The notes: generated by a model from the letters alone, not told the origin. A stretch of 54,152 nucleotides of DNA from JBJXHG01 sp046160865 (GCA_046160865.1 JBJXHG010000098.1:1-54152); one strand, 5' to 3'; shown: positions 42,976 through 52,668, counted from the first letter of the stretch. Numbers and translations: made by a program.

Positions 42976-44853
42976 TTGTCCAATTCCGGCACCGAGCAAG
43001 CGACGCAGCCACAAGCGGGCGACGGCCATCTGCGGCAGCTCTCGCCGCTGCTCGTGTGGGCGGTCGTGTTCTGCGACATCGGCACCTCGATCTATTACGT
43101 GCCGGGGATCCTCTACAAGCAGGTCCACAACACGGCGCCGATCTACGTCATCGCGGCGACCTTCGGCTTCCTGTTCCTGGCGGCGAAGTACGTCGAGATC
43201 TGCTGGCGCAACCCGGATGGCGGCGGGGTCGTCACCGTGGCAACGCAGGCGTTCACGCCGCTCATCGGCTGCGTCGGCGGCCTGTTGATCACCGTCGATT
43301 ACTTCCTCACGTCGGCGATTTCGTCGGTCGCGGGCATTCACTACCTCGCGGTGCTCTACCCAAACCTCGAGCACCACGTCATCGCGCTGGCGGTCAGCAC
43401 GCTGCTCTTTCTCGCGATCGTCAACACGATCGGCATCCGCGAGAGCGCGTACTTGTCGTTCGTGATGGCGTCGCTCGCGCTGGTCGTCGACCTGCTCGTG
43501 ATCGGCTCCGTGGTCTGGACGATGCCGGAAGGCGGCTGGGCGACGCTGCGCGACAACCTCGCGCAGATCGGCGACGTGGAGCCGCGCACGTTCCTGATCG
43601 GCTTCGGCAGTGCATGGCTCGCGTTCTCCGGCCTCGAGAGCATCAGCCAACTGAGTCCGGCGATGCGCCTTCCGATCAAGGGCACGGCCGGGCGCGGGAT
43701 GCGCTACGTCGTGTTCTCGGTACTCCTGACGTCGCCGGTGCTGACACTCTTCGCGGTCGCACTCTTGCCCGACGCCGTGAAAGACGTGGGCCACGAACGC
43801 TTCATCTCCGAGCTCGCGGGCACCGTCGGTTTCGTGCCGGTGAAGCTCGCCGTGATCCTGACCGCGTCGTCGCTGCTGCTGCTCGCATCGAACACGGCTA
43901 TCATCGGCTCGTACCACGTGTTCCTAGCACTCGCCGAGCGCGGCTTCCTGCCGTCGGCGATCGCCGCGCGGAACCGCTTCTTCGGTACGCCGCAGATCGC
44001 GATCCTCGTCGCGACGATCGTCCCGGTCATCATCATCATCTTCACGGGCGGCGATCTCGTGACGCTGGGCGAGCTGTACGCGTTCGGACTGCTCGGGGCG
44101 TTCCTGCTCAGCTCGGCCGGCCTCGACGTCTTGCGCTGGCGCGACAACGAGCGCGGCACGCGCTTCTGGATCGGCATCCTGACGACTTGCATGGTGCTCG
44201 TCGCATGGGCCGTCAACCTGATCGAGAAACAGAGCGCGACGTTCTTCGGCACGATCCTCGTGTGCATCGGCCTCGTGCTGGCGGTCGGGACGCGGCGCAA
44301 GTGGTTCGCGGATCTCTTCTACCAGCTGCCGTTCGTCGCGCGCGCGACGCCCACGCGCATCCTCGAGTCCGAGGAGCTTCTCGAGGACGAGCAGCGCATC
44401 GAGATCCTGAGCCTCAACCAGGCGCAAGCGATCGCGCGCTTGTACCCGTCGAGCACGTTGATCGCGATCCGCGGTCCGAGCCCCGGGCTCATCATGGAAG
44501 CGATCGCGCGCGAGAAGGGACGCGGCGGACGCACGCTGTACGGTCTCTACGTCGAGGAGCGCACCGGCCTCTTCGTCGGCTCGTCACGCTGGAAGCCGAA
44601 AACCGAGGGCGTCGACGCGCTGCAAGCGGCCGCGCGCGCCGCTGACACCGAAGGCATGACACTGATCCCCGTGTACACCGTTTCCTACAATGCGGTCGAA
44701 GGCATCCTTCGCGCGGCGGAGTCGCTCGGAGTGACGGGAGTGATGATCGGAGTCAGCCAACGCAACGCGTTCTATCACCTGTTGCGCGGGCACGTGCTCG
44801 CGGGTTTGACGAAACGCATGCCGCCCGGAATCCACCTGCTCATTTACGGTTGA
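42976..44853 (+). CDS. APC-family amino acid permease with C-terminal Usp-like domain
   Basis: A 625-residue inner-membrane transporter. About 12 helices cover residues 15-435, opening with LLVWAVVFCDIGTSIYYVPGILY, the GTS-YY-PG block of APC permeases; ASNTAIIGSYHVFLALAERGFLP is another family block. The last ~145 residues are soluble and alternate beta strands and helices (TLIAIRGPSPGLIMEAIAREKG, TLYGLYVEER, MTLIPVYTVSYNAVEGILRAAE, GVTGVMIGVSQRN), like a UspA fold. The substrate is unknown. The start is uncertain: TTG 42976 has a GAGGA site at 9 bp; GTG 42952 and ATG 42898 are alternatives. Six bp separate it from terC. Confidence 0.87.
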   Translation: MSNSGTEQATQPQAGDGHLRQLSPLLVWAVVFCDIGTSIYYVPGILYKQVHNTAPIYVIAATFGFLFLAAKYVEICWRNPDGGGVVTVATQAFTPLIGCVGGLLITVDYFLTSAISSVAGIHYLAVLYPNLEHHVIALAVSTLLFLAIVNTIGIRESAYLSFVMASLALVVDLLVIGSVVWTMPEGGWATLRDNLAQIGDVEPRTFLIGFGSAWLAFSGLESISQLSPAMRLPIKGTAGRGMRYVVFSVLLTSPVLTLFAVALLPDAVKDVGHERFISELAGTVGFVPVKLAVILTASSLLLLASNTAIIGSYHVFLALAERGFLPSAIAARNRFFGTPQIAILVATIVPVIIIIFTGGDLVTLGELYAFGLLGAFLLSSAGLDVLRWRDNERGTRFWIGILTTCMVLVAWAVNLIEKQSATFFGTILVCIGLVLAVGTRRKWFADLFYQLPFVARATPTRILESEELLEDEQRIEILSLNQAQAIARLYPSSTLIAIRGPSPGLIMEAIAREKGRGGRTLYGLYVEERTGLFVGSSRWKPKTEGVDALQAAARAADTEGMTLIPVYTVSYNAVEGILRAAESLGVTGVMIGVSQRNAFYHLLRGHVLAGLTKRMPPGIHLLIYG

Positions 44854-44859
44854 TCGCGC

Positions 44860-45795
44860 ATGGACCACTGGATGCTTTGGACGATTTTCGGCGTCGTCGT
44901 CGTCGGGATGATGGCGCTCGACCTCGGCGTTTTTCACCGCGAGGCGCACGAGGTCTCCGTGAAGGAGGCGCTCACCTGGACGGGCGTGTGGGTGGCACTC
45001 GCGCTGGCGTTCAACGTGCTCGTGTACTTCCGTGACGGATCGGAAGTCGCCGTCGAGTTCCTGACTTGCTACCTGACCGAGTACGCGCTCTCGGTCGACA
45101 ACATCTTCGTCTTCCTGGTCATCTTCACGTACTTCGGCATCCCGCGCGATTCGCAGCACCGCGTGCTGTTCTGGGGCATCATCGGCGCGCTCGTGATGCG
45201 CGGCCTCTTCCTGCTCGTCGGCGTGGCGTTGATCGAGAAGTTCCACTGGACGATCTACGTCCTCGGCGGGATCTTGCTGCTGACCGGTATCAAGCTGCTC
45301 TTCCAGAAGGAGGGCAGCATGAAGCCGGAGAAGAACATCGTGCTGCGGCTCGCGCGCCGCTTCATGCCGGTGTCGGAGCAGTACGACGGCGCCAAGTTCT
45401 TCTTCGTGCGCGACGGACGACGCTACGCGACGCCGCTGTTCCTGGCACTCCTCGTCGTGGAGACCACCGACGTGCTCTTCGCCGTCGACTCGGTGCCCGC
45501 CGCACTCGGCATCTCGCAGAACACGTTCGTGCTCTACACGTCGAACGTGTTCGCGATCATGGGGCTGCGCTCGCTGTTCTTCGCCGTCTCGGGCTTGCTG
45601 CGCTACCTGCACTACCTCAAGTACGGGCTCGCGATCATCCTCGTCTTCATCGGCGCGAAGATGCTGATCGCCGAGAAGTACAAGATGCCGGTTCAGTACG
45701 CGCTCGGCACCGTCGCGGGCATTCTGCTCGTCGCCATCATCGCCTCGCTCATCCGCACGAAGCTCGTCGGCTCGCAGCCGGAGGAACACCCATGA
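44860..45795 (+). CDS. TerC/Alx family integral membrane protein
   Basis: A 311-residue membrane protein with about nine helices. EFLTCYLTEYALSVDNIFVFLVIFTYFGIP and LLVVETTDVLFAVDSVPAALGIS are the two conserved acidic helices of the TerC family (Asp-Asn and Glu-Thr-Thr-Asp motifs), linked in other bacteria to manganese export and tellurite or pH stress. It has normal length. It lies in an operon between the APC-Usp permease and a Usp gene, and its stop overlaps the next start (ATGA). Confidence 0.94.
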   Translation: MDHWMLWTIFGVVVVGMMALDLGVFHREAHEVSVKEALTWTGVWVALALAFNVLVYFRDGSEVAVEFLTCYLTEYALSVDNIFVFLVIFTYFGIPRDSQHRVLFWGIIGALVMRGLFLLVGVALIEKFHWTIYVLGGILLLTGIKLLFQKEGSMKPEKNIVLRLARRFMPVSEQYDGAKFFFVRDGRRYATPLFLALLVVETTDVLFAVDSVPAALGISQNTFVLYTSNVFAIMGLRSLFFAVSGLLRYLHYLKYGLAIILVFIGAKMLIAEKYKMPVQYALGTVAGILLVAIIASLIRTKLVGSQPEEHP

Positions 45796-46730
45796 CGATC
45801 GTCTGTGGAACGGACTTCTCGAAGAACGGCGCCGAAGCGGCCGGCGTCGCCGCACGCATCGCGGCGGTGTCGGGCACCGACCTGCTGCTGTTGCACGTGT
45901 TCGAGCTCGGTGGCGCGGAGACCGTGTTGCTCGCGGATCCCGCCGAGCCCTCGGGGCCGGTTCGCGCGTTCCTCGACGATGAGGCCGTGCGGCTCCGCAA
46001 GCGCCTGCAGGACGAGGCGCAGCGCCTCGCGGTCTACGGTGCCAAGGTGCACACGGAGCTGATCAACGGAGTCGTCGACGAAGCGGTCGTGCGGCGCGCC
46101 GAGCGCGCGAACGCCGAGCTCGTCGTCGTCGGTGCGCTCGGCCGGCGGACCGCGGGCTCGTGGGCGCTGGGCAGCCACGCCGATCGCGTCGCACAGACGT
46201 CGAAGCGACCGGTGCTCGTCGTGCGCGACGGCGCCGCGTTCGACGCGTGGCTCACCAAGCGCGAGCCGCTGCGCGTGCTCGTCGCGATGGACGGCTCGGC
46301 GACGTCCGACGCGGCGGTCGCGTGGTCCTTGAAGCTGTGCGCGTTCGGCGCATGCGAGCTCACGGCCGTGCACGTGTACTGGCCGCCGGCGCAGGGGGAG
46401 CGCACAGCGGTCCGCGGCAACGACGCGCGCGAGGCGGCGCTCTCCGGACGCGCGCACGCCGACGTCGAGGCACAGCTCACGGCGGCACTGCGCGCGCGCT
46501 GCGCGTCGCTCCCCGGCGCGGAGCGAGTCCGACTGCGCGTCGTCGGCGGACTCGGCCGGCCCGCGGATCACATCGTGCAGATCGCGAGCGAAGAGAAGGT
46601 GCACCTGACCGTCGTCGGGAATCACCAGCGCAAGGGCCTCAGTCGAGTGTGGCACGGCTCGGTGTCGCGCGGCGTCATCGACCTCGCGGCGTGCAGCGTC
46701 GCGTGCGTTCCGACCACGACGGCGAGCTGA
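45792..46730 (+). CDS. tandem universal stress protein (two UspA domains)
   Basis: A 312-residue protein of two UspA domains. Domain 1 (about 1-148) starts TIVCGTDFSKNGAEAAGVAARIA and has the ATP-binding pattern G-2x-G-9x-G-S (GALGRRTAGSWALGS). Domain 2 (about 158-308) starts VLVAMDGSATSDAAVAWSLKL, but its loop GNHQRKGLSRVWHGS lacks the second Gly, so nucleotide binding there may be impaired. It is translationally coupled to terC. An imperfect hairpin follows (46771-46810). Confidence 0.93.
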   Translation: MTIVCGTDFSKNGAEAAGVAARIAAVSGTDLLLLHVFELGGAETVLLADPAEPSGPVRAFLDDEAVRLRKRLQDEAQRLAVYGAKVHTELINGVVDEAVVRRAERANAELVVVGALGRRTAGSWALGSHADRVAQTSKRPVLVVRDGAAFDAWLTKREPLRVLVAMDGSATSDAAVAWSLKLCAFGACELTAVHVYWPPAQGERTAVRGNDAREAALSGRAHADVEAQLTAALRARCASLPGAERVRLRVVGGLGRPADHIVQIASEEKVHLTVVGNHQRKGLSRVWHGSVSRGVIDLAACSVACVPTTTAS

Positions 46731-46770
46731 CGCGCGCGCCCCGCGCTTTCGATGGGAGGCGCCATGCGGG

Positions 46771-46810
46771 CTAGAACCTCGCAGCCGCCCGAAGCCCGGC
46801 GAGGTTTTAG
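46771..46810 (+). terminator. hairpin after usp gene, with family 1-like left edge
   Basis: CTAGAACCTCGC (46771-46782) pairs with GCGAGGTTTTAG (46799-46810) over 12 bp with one G-U. The stem is preceded by ATGCGGGCTAG (46764-46774), which equals the end of the family 1 terminal repeat. It may be a decayed element working as a terminator. Confidence 0.5.
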
Positions 46811-46889
46811 GACGGGCTGCTAGGTCCGGATTCGAGTCACATTCCGCGCGCGGATTCCGCTTGGGGAACACCCCCTGAAGGAATCCGCC

Positions 46890-49800
46890 ATGAAGTACAC
46901 GTCTCGCGCGCTGCGCGCCGCCTCGTCCGCGTTGGGCTTGGCGTGCTTGTTCGTTCTCCCGGCATCCGCCCAAGGCTCGGATTCCGCGTGGTCGCGGCTC
47001 ACCGCGCGCGCCGGTCCAGGTCTGGAGCTCGTGCGCGCCGACGCGACCGGCGTCGAGATCCGCGGCGCGGCGCGCGCGGCGGGTGCGCTCCCGGATTCGG
47101 CCGCCGTCGAGACCGCGTCGCTCGAGATCCTGGCCGCGGCGGAGGAGTTGCTCGGAGTGCCGCGCGCGCAGTTCGCACGCGTGTTCTCGAACCGCGTCGC
47201 GGGCGTCGAAGTCATCCAGTTCGAGCAGCGCGCGCACGGCCTTCCGATCCGCGGCAGCTTCGCCGAGCTCGCGTGGACGGCGGACGGCACGTTGACGTCG
47301 ATGCGCGCGCGCGGCCTGTCACCGGCCGTGCAGCGGGACGAGTTCGTCGTCGTGCGCGAAGACGCCGCCGAGCTCGCGCGCCTGTCGGCGCCGGCGCTCG
47401 ACACGCGAGTCGTGTGGGCGCTGCCGCCCGTGCGCGCGCTCCTCCCGCTCGACGGCGTGCTGCGGCCCGTGTGGAGCGTGGTCGTGTGGAACCCGTCGAA
47501 CCCCGCCGAGGAATGGCACGTGCTCGTCGACGGCGTCGACGGCGCCGTGCGCGAATGCCGTCGCTCCGTTGTCGAAGGTCTCGCAGGCTTCGTCGACGGG
47601 CGCGCGCGACCGACGGCCTCTCTCATCTCCGGACCGCCGGCGGTGCTGCCGATGGCGAACATCGAGGTCTCGGCGATCGATCGTTCGGTCGTGCTGCTGC
47701 GCATCACGGACAACGCGTGCGGCGACGTCGAGGTCGCGATGAGCTCCGACGGCCTGCGCGTGGCGTGGATTTCCGCGTGCGACGGCGACGGCGAGCTGTG
47801 GACGGCGAGCAGCGACGGCACCGGCATGGTGCAACTCACGTCCAACGCGACGAGCGAGCGTTCCCCGACGATGAGCAGCGACGGCACGCGCATCGTGTTC
47901 GTGTCGAACGCGGGCGGCGACGACGAGCTCTGGTCGATCCAATCGAACGGCACGGGGCTGACGCAGCTCACGTCGAACACGACGCCCGATCACTCGCCGT
48001 CGATCTCGGGCGACGGCACGCGTGTCGCCTATATCTCCGAGGCCGGAGGCGATGCCGAGCTCGCGACGTTGCTCGTTGCGGCGCCGACTCCCGTGCTGCT
48101 CACGACGGACACGACGCTCGACGCGAGCCCGCGCATCGCGCTCGACGGCTCGCGCATCGTGTGGGTGTCGTCGAGCGACGGCGACGCCGACGTGTGCACG
48201 ATCACCCCGGCGGGCGGGTCGTTCGTGCGCGTCACGCTGAACGCGGTCGAAGACGGAGAGCCCGACATCCGTGCCGACGGCACGCGCATCGTCTTCACGT
48301 CGCGCGCGGCGCTCGACGCACCGCTCCCCGGCGATCCGTCGGCGACGCCGTTCGTCGGGCTCGCGGGGCCGCACGCGTCCGAGCGTGGCCGCGCCGAGCG
48401 CCGGCGGCTCGCGGCGCGCGACCTGTTCGAGGCGAGCTCCGACGGCAGCGCGCTCGTGCGCTTGACCGAGAGCGAGGCCGACGAGCGCGGTCCGTCGTAC
48501 GCGACGGCCGGCGGCTGCGTGGCGTACGTCTCCGACGAGGACGGCGACGCGGAGATCGAGTTGCTCGACATCGCCGGTGGCACGCTGATGCAGCTCACCG
48601 ACGACGACTCGAAGGACTTGGGCCCGCGCGCGTCGTCGACGTGCGGTCGCGGCGCGTGGGTGGCGAACGACGGCGACGGAGAGATCTTCGTGTGGAATCT
48701 CACGGAGCTCGGACTCGCGTACACGGACACGACCGGCTTCTACTCGATGCCGTGGACCGACGGCCGGACGCCGACGGCTTCGACGCGCTTGCGCGGACGG
48801 TACGTCAGCGTGCGCGACCTCGACCCGCGCTGGGCCGACGTGCGCGCGAAGACGACCGCGCTGACGCCGACCGTGTTCGCCGACTTGCTCCTGAATCCGA
48901 CCGGCGCCGTCGAAGGACCGACTGCGCAGGTGACCGCGTACTACCACGCGAACCGCGCGCACGACGAGCTCGCCACGGTCCTCTTGCGCCCGCCGCTCTC
49001 GCTCGCGAGCCCGCTCGCAATCGACGCGCGCCTGAAGGTGCGCGCCAACTTCCCCGAAGTCGTCGCCAACGCGTTCTACAGCTCGGTGGAGCGCGCCGCG
49101 ACGTTCTTCATCGGTGGGGGAGCGCTGCGTCCGAACACGGCGTGCGACACCGTCATCCTCCACGAGTACGGTCACTACTTCGACGACATGTTCGGCGGCT
49201 TGAGCGCGGGCTCCGCGTGCGAGGCACCCATCGCGCTCAGCGAAGGCATCGCCGACACACTTGCGATGTACGTCACGGCGCAGACGCTCATCGGCGAGGA
49301 CTTCTTCGGGATCGGAACGTGGATCCGTGACTACTCGCGCCCGTATTGGCTCGGCGCCGCCGCGACGGGTGCGCAGCAATACGGTTGCGAGACGTGTCCG
49401 CCTTCCGGCGGTGCTCCGGAAGTGCACGAGCACGGGGCCGCGTTCGCAGGCTTCGCGTGGGATCTGCGCGCCGCGCTCGGCGCGGTGACGGCGGAGGACT
49501 TGATCTTCGGAGCGCTCACCGGGAATCCGCCCGACATGCAATCCGCCGTGAACGCGGTGTTCTCGCTCGCGGCGCTGCCGGCCTTCGGTGGCTCGGGCGA
49601 TCCCACGACGAGCCCGCTCAACGGCGTCATCTGCGCCGCCGCCGCGCGTCACGGGTTCGACTGCTTCACGCGACCCGACCTCGGATCATGGGGCTGCTTC
49701 GTCGGCGTGTGCGCGGACGCGGCGATCCACCGCACGATCGGCACGGAGTGGCTCGGCATGGTCGTCGACGGCGAAGGAGCGTGCGAGACGACGCCGAATC

Positions 49801-50297
49801 CGGACGACGACGGGCTCTTCTTTCCGCCAGCGGTGATGTCCGGCGAGACGAAGCTCGTCACGATCACGCTGAAAGTGGACCCGGCGATGAAAGCCAGTGG
49901 CCGTTACGGCGCGCCGTTGCCCCACATGCAGATCCCGAAGCGTCGCGTGTTCCTGAACGCTTGGATGTTCGTCGACGACGGCGCGGGCGGAATCGACGAA
50001 TACAAGGTGCTCGGCACCGGCAGCTCGAGCCCGACGATCGGCCCCGACACGATCGGTCTCGGCAACACGGTCGCGTTCAACCCGGACACGTGGGCGGGCA
50101 CGAGCCTGGCGTTCCCGTGCACTCTCAAGATCCCGGTCGTGCCGACGCCGCGGGTTTCGATCCTGCGCGTGCGCGTCGACTACGGCGAGGACGCCGGCTT
50201 CCACGAGACCTGTCTCTCGCACTCGACGCTCGACGGCCCGTGCGGTGTCGCGCGCTACGGCGAGGTCGAGGACTACCAGACGACGATCATGCCGTGA
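46890..50297 (+). CDS. secreted multidomain metalloprotease: FTP, PD40 propeller, HEXXH peptidase, GEVED
   Basis: A 1135-residue exported protein. The signal peptide ends LPASAQG. Residues about 60-220 resemble the fungalysin/thermolysin propeptide (FEQRAHGLPIRGSFAELAWTADG). Residues about 255-610 hold at least seven TolB/PD40-type repeats of the form SSDGTRIVFVSNAGGDDELW. The peptidase domain (about 640-960) has HEYGH (His758, Glu759, His762) and SEGIADTLA (Glu785), the gluzincin zinc site of the M4/M36 type. The C terminus (about 985-1135) ends RYGEVEDYQ, the GEVED domain found in exported proteins. A propeller between propeptide and protease is unusual. The ATG at 46890 is followed by a clear signal peptide. 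Confidence 0.88.
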   Translation: MKYTSRALRAASSALGLACLFVLPASAQGSDSAWSRLTARAGPGLELVRADATGVEIRGAARAAGALPDSAAVETASLEILAAAEELLGVPRAQFARVFSNRVAGVEVIQFEQRAHGLPIRGSFAELAWTADGTLTSMRARGLSPAVQRDEFVVVREDAAELARLSAPALDTRVVWALPPVRALLPLDGVLRPVWSVVVWNPSNPAEEWHVLVDGVDGAVRECRRSVVEGLAGFVDGRARPTASLISGPPAVLPMANIEVSAIDRSVVLLRITDNACGDVEVAMSSDGLRVAWISACDGDGELWTASSDGTGMVQLTSNATSERSPTMSSDGTRIVFVSNAGGDDELWSIQSNGTGLTQLTSNTTPDHSPSISGDGTRVAYISEAGGDAELATLLVAAPTPVLLTTDTTLDASPRIALDGSRIVWVSSSDGDADVCTITPAGGSFVRVTLNAVEDGEPDIRADGTRIVFTSRAALDAPLPGDPSATPFVGLAGPHASERGRAERRRLAARDLFEASSDGSALVRLTESEADERGPSYATAGGCVAYVSDEDGDAEIELLDIAGGTLMQLTDDDSKDLGPRASSTCGRGAWVANDGDGEIFVWNLTELGLAYTDTTGFYSMPWTDGRTPTASTRLRGRYVSVRDLDPRWADVRAKTTALTPTVFADLLLNPTGAVEGPTAQVTAYYHANRAHDELATVLLRPPLSLASPLAIDARLKVRANFPEVVANAFYSSVERAATFFIGGGALRPNTACDTVILHEYGHYFDDMFGGLSAGSACEAPIALSEGIADTLAMYVTAQTLIGEDFFGIGTWIRDYSRPYWLGAAATGAQQYGCETCPPSGGAPEVHEHGAAFAGFAWDLRAALGAVTAEDLIFGALTGNPPDMQSAVNAVFSLAALPAFGGSGDPTTSPLNGVICAAAARHGFDCFTRPDLGSWGCFVGVCADAAIHRTIGTEWLGMVVDGEGACETTPNPDDDGLFFPPAVMSGETKLVTITLKVDPAMKASGRYGAPLPHMQIPKRRVFLNAWMFVDDGAGGIDEYKVLGTGSSSPTIGPDTIGLGNTVAFNPDTWAGTSLAFPCTLKIPVVPTPRVSILRVRVDYGEDAGFHETCLSHSTLDGPCGVARYGEVEDYQTTIMP

Positions 50298-50313
50298 AGG
50301 ATCGCCGCGGAGC

Positions 50314-52029
50314 TCACTCGTGACCGGCGGCGCTCGCCGGTCGCGGTGTGAGCGCCTCGGCCGCGCGCGTCGCGCGCTCGGCGTCGCTGTGCGCGCCGAG
50401 CGCGCGGTACGTCTCCGCGAGAACGAGATGGAAGCGGCGCGACTGTCCGAAGTGGAACGAGGCGTTCTCGAGCGACACGCGCGCGCTCGCCGGATCGTGC
50501 GCTTCGAGCGACGCGAGACCGCGCAAGAGCTCGACGAGCGACTGGCCGGGGAAGATGTCGCCGGCCGTCGCGAAGTAGCTCACCGCTTCGTCCGCCCGCC
50601 CGGCGCGTCGCGCGCGCTCGCCCGCGAGCAGTGCACGAGAGGCCGGATGCTGCGCGTCGCGCTCCAGGTCGCCGGCCGTCAACGCGTCGAGGAACTCGCC
50701 CAGCGGATACTTCGGATCGCCGGCGTGGAACTCGTCGAAGTGACGCCGCGCGCGCGCCGTGTCGCCTTCGAGCCAAGCGACGACGAGCGCGTTGAGGCGC
50801 TGCGCGGAGAGCACGCGCGGATCGATCGCGGGCTCGCGCGCGAGTGCGAGCCACGCGACCGCGCCCGCGAGTACCACGACAGCGCCCGCGGTGATCGCGA
50901 GGCGGTGGCCGAGCCACGCGCCGTGCGCGCGCTCGAGAACGCCCGGCGCTCGCGCTCGGATCGGACGACGCGCGAGCCACGCCTCGAGATCGTCGGCGAG
51001 CTCCTGCGCCGAGCGCGTGCGCCAGCGCAGCGCGAACGCGGTCGCGCTGTCCGCGATCCACGCGAGCTCGCGCGGCACGTCCGGCGACAGCCTGCGCAGC
51101 CGCACGAGCGGCCGCGTTGCGGCGCGCCGCAGCAATCCGAAGGTGCCGGTCTCGAGTCGCGGTGGCGCGAGCGACAGGAGCTCGCGCAGCACGCAGCCCA
51201 GGCCGAACACGTCCGTGCGCTCGTCGGCGCGCTCGCCGCGTGCTTGCTCCGGCGCGAGGTACTGCGGCGTGCCGAGCACGTCGCCCGTCCCGGTCAACGT
51301 CGGGTCGTCGCCGGTGCGCATCAATCCGAAGTCGATGACGACGGGCTCGCCGTTCGCGCGCACGAGCACGTTGCGCGGATTGAGGTCGCGGTGCAGCACG
51401 CCGCTCGCGTGCACGCATGCGATGGCGCGCGCGGTCCGCGCGACGACGCGCACGGCGCGCTCGAGCGACGGGCCTTCGCCGGGCAGATCCAACGCGTCGC
51501 GTGGAGCGAGCCCCGCGCCGTGCATCCGTTCGCGTGCCGCGGCGATGTGCGCGGCGAGACTCGTGCCTTCCACGCGCTCCATCGCGATGTACGGACGGCC
51601 GTCGAAGAGGCCGGTCTCGTGGATCCGCACGACGCCCGGATGCGCGATGCGCGCGAGCGCTTGGCCTTCGCGCCGAAACCGCTCGAGCGAGCGCGTGCGA
51701 TCCGCGAGCGGCAGATGCAGGAGCTTCAATGCGAGTGGCGCTGCCTCGTCGTCGTCGTGCACGCAGCGGAAGACGCGCCCCATGCCGCCGCTGCCGAGCT
51801 CGCCTTCGATGCGGTACGGACCGATGCGTGTCGGCGCGCTGACGGACGACGACGGCAGCAGCGACTCGGCGGCCTCGAGGTCGTGCAGCGCCGCGCGCAG
51901 CGCCTCGCCGCCTTCGACGTGCTCGCGCAGGAAGTCCGCGTGCGAGAGGGCTTCGCCACTCTCGCGGCGCTCGATGTACTCGGCGATCCACGACTCGAGG
52001 CGCGGATCGGTTCGCTCGCCGAGGTTCAC
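50314..52029 (-). CDS. transmembrane Ser/Thr protein kinase coupled to ECF sigma factor
   Basis: A 571-residue kinase with a GTG start overlapping the sigma factor stop (GTGA). The kinase domain spans about 68-355: GELGSGGMGRVF, Lys102 in LALKLL, HRDLNPRN with Asp215, DFG at 233-235, GTPQYLAPEQ. The usual HRDLKPxN lysine is Asn217 here, a rare change at a position that contacts ATP phosphate. A TM helix (about 377-397) is followed by a ~170-residue periplasmic helical TPR-like region (ARARRHFDEFHAGDPKYPLGEF...). An N-terminal ~65 residues precede the kinase, a layout common in planctomycete kinases. It probably senses outside signals and affects the coupled sigma factor. Confidence 0.9.
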   Translation of the reverse strand: MNLGERTDPRLESWIAEYIERRESGEALSHADFLREHVEGGEALRAALHDLEAAESLLPSSSVSAPTRIGPYRIEGELGSGGMGRVFRCVHDDDEAAPLALKLLHLPLADRTRSLERFRREGQALARIAHPGVVRIHETGLFDGRPYIAMERVEGTSLAAHIAAARERMHGAGLAPRDALDLPGEGPSLERAVRVVARTARAIACVHASGVLHRDLNPRNVLVRANGEPVVIDFGLMRTGDDPTLTGTGDVLGTPQYLAPEQARGERADERTDVFGLGCVLRELLSLAPPRLETGTFGLLRRAATRPLVRLRRLSPDVPRELAWIADSATAFALRWRTRSAQELADDLEAWLARRPIRARAPGVLERAHGAWLGHRLAITAGAVVVLAGAVAWLALAREPAIDPRVLSAQRLNALVVAWLEGDTARARRHFDEFHAGDPKYPLGEFLDALTAGDLERDAQHPASRALLAGERARRAGRADEAVSYFATAGDIFPGQSLVELLRGLASLEAHDPASARVSLENASFHFGQSRRFHLVLAETYRALGAHSDAERATRAAEALTPRPASAAGHE

Positions 52030-52631
52030 GGATCGCCGCTCGTGCGCGCGCTCGACACCAGCGCCGACAGCCGCGCGAGTGCTCGCGAGTACGTCTTGCG
52101 CACCGACTCGTCGCTCTTGCCGAGCTGCACGGCGATCTCCTGGCTCGACAGACCGTCGAGCTTGCGCAGCACGAGGATCTCGCGCATGTCCGGCGGCAGC
52201 GCGTTGAGGCAGCGTTCGAGCGTCTCGTAGCGCTCCGCGTCGACGTAGCGCAGGTTGTCGGGCGCGGCGAGCGCGCCGGCCGTGTGCTCGTCGAGCGGCA
52301 CGGTGCCCGCACGCTTCTGGGCGCCGAACGTGTCGGCGCGGTCGCGAATCTTGGTGAGCACGAGCCGGTTCAGGAATCGCTCGAGGCTCTTCGCGCCGCG
52401 GTACTCGAACTGATCGAGCTCGCGGAACGCCTCGAGCGCGACGCTTTGCAGGATGTCTTCGCTCTGCAGGTGTGCGCGCAAGCCGGGGCCGAGGCGCATG
52501 CGTATCGTCAGCAAGAGCTGATCGTGATAGCGCGCGTACAGCTCGGTCCACGCGTCGTGATCGCCGCGCTGCAAGCGCGCGACGAGCTCGAGCGACGCAC
52601 GCGCGTCGGGCAGCGGCGGGATGGCTCGCAC
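52026..52631 (-). CDS. ECF-type RNA polymerase sigma factor
   Basis: A 201-residue sigma-70 factor with regions 2 and 4 only. Region 2 is about 14-110 (LVARLQRGDHDAWTELYARYHDQLLLTIRMRLG...SEDILQSVALEAFRELDQFEYRG..SLERFLNRLVLTKIRD). Region 4 is about 140-190 (RCLNALPPDMREILVLRKLDGLSSQEIAVQLGKSDESVRKTYSRALARL). Factors of this type next to kinases are typical of Planctomycetota. No anti-sigma gene is adjacent; the kinase may take that role. The start is a GTG and other starts are possible. Confidence 0.88.
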   Translation of the reverse strand: MRAIPPLPDARASLELVARLQRGDHDAWTELYARYHDQLLLTIRMRLGPGLRAHLQSEDILQSVALEAFRELDQFEYRGAKSLERFLNRLVLTKIRDRADTFGAQKRAGTVPLDEHTAGALAAPDNLRYVDAERYETLERCLNALPPDMREILVLRKLDGLSSQEIAVQLGKSDESVRKTYSRALARLSALVSSARTSGDP

Positions 52632-52668
52632 GGGAAGCGAGTGTACCCGCGACGCGCGAGCGGTCGAG

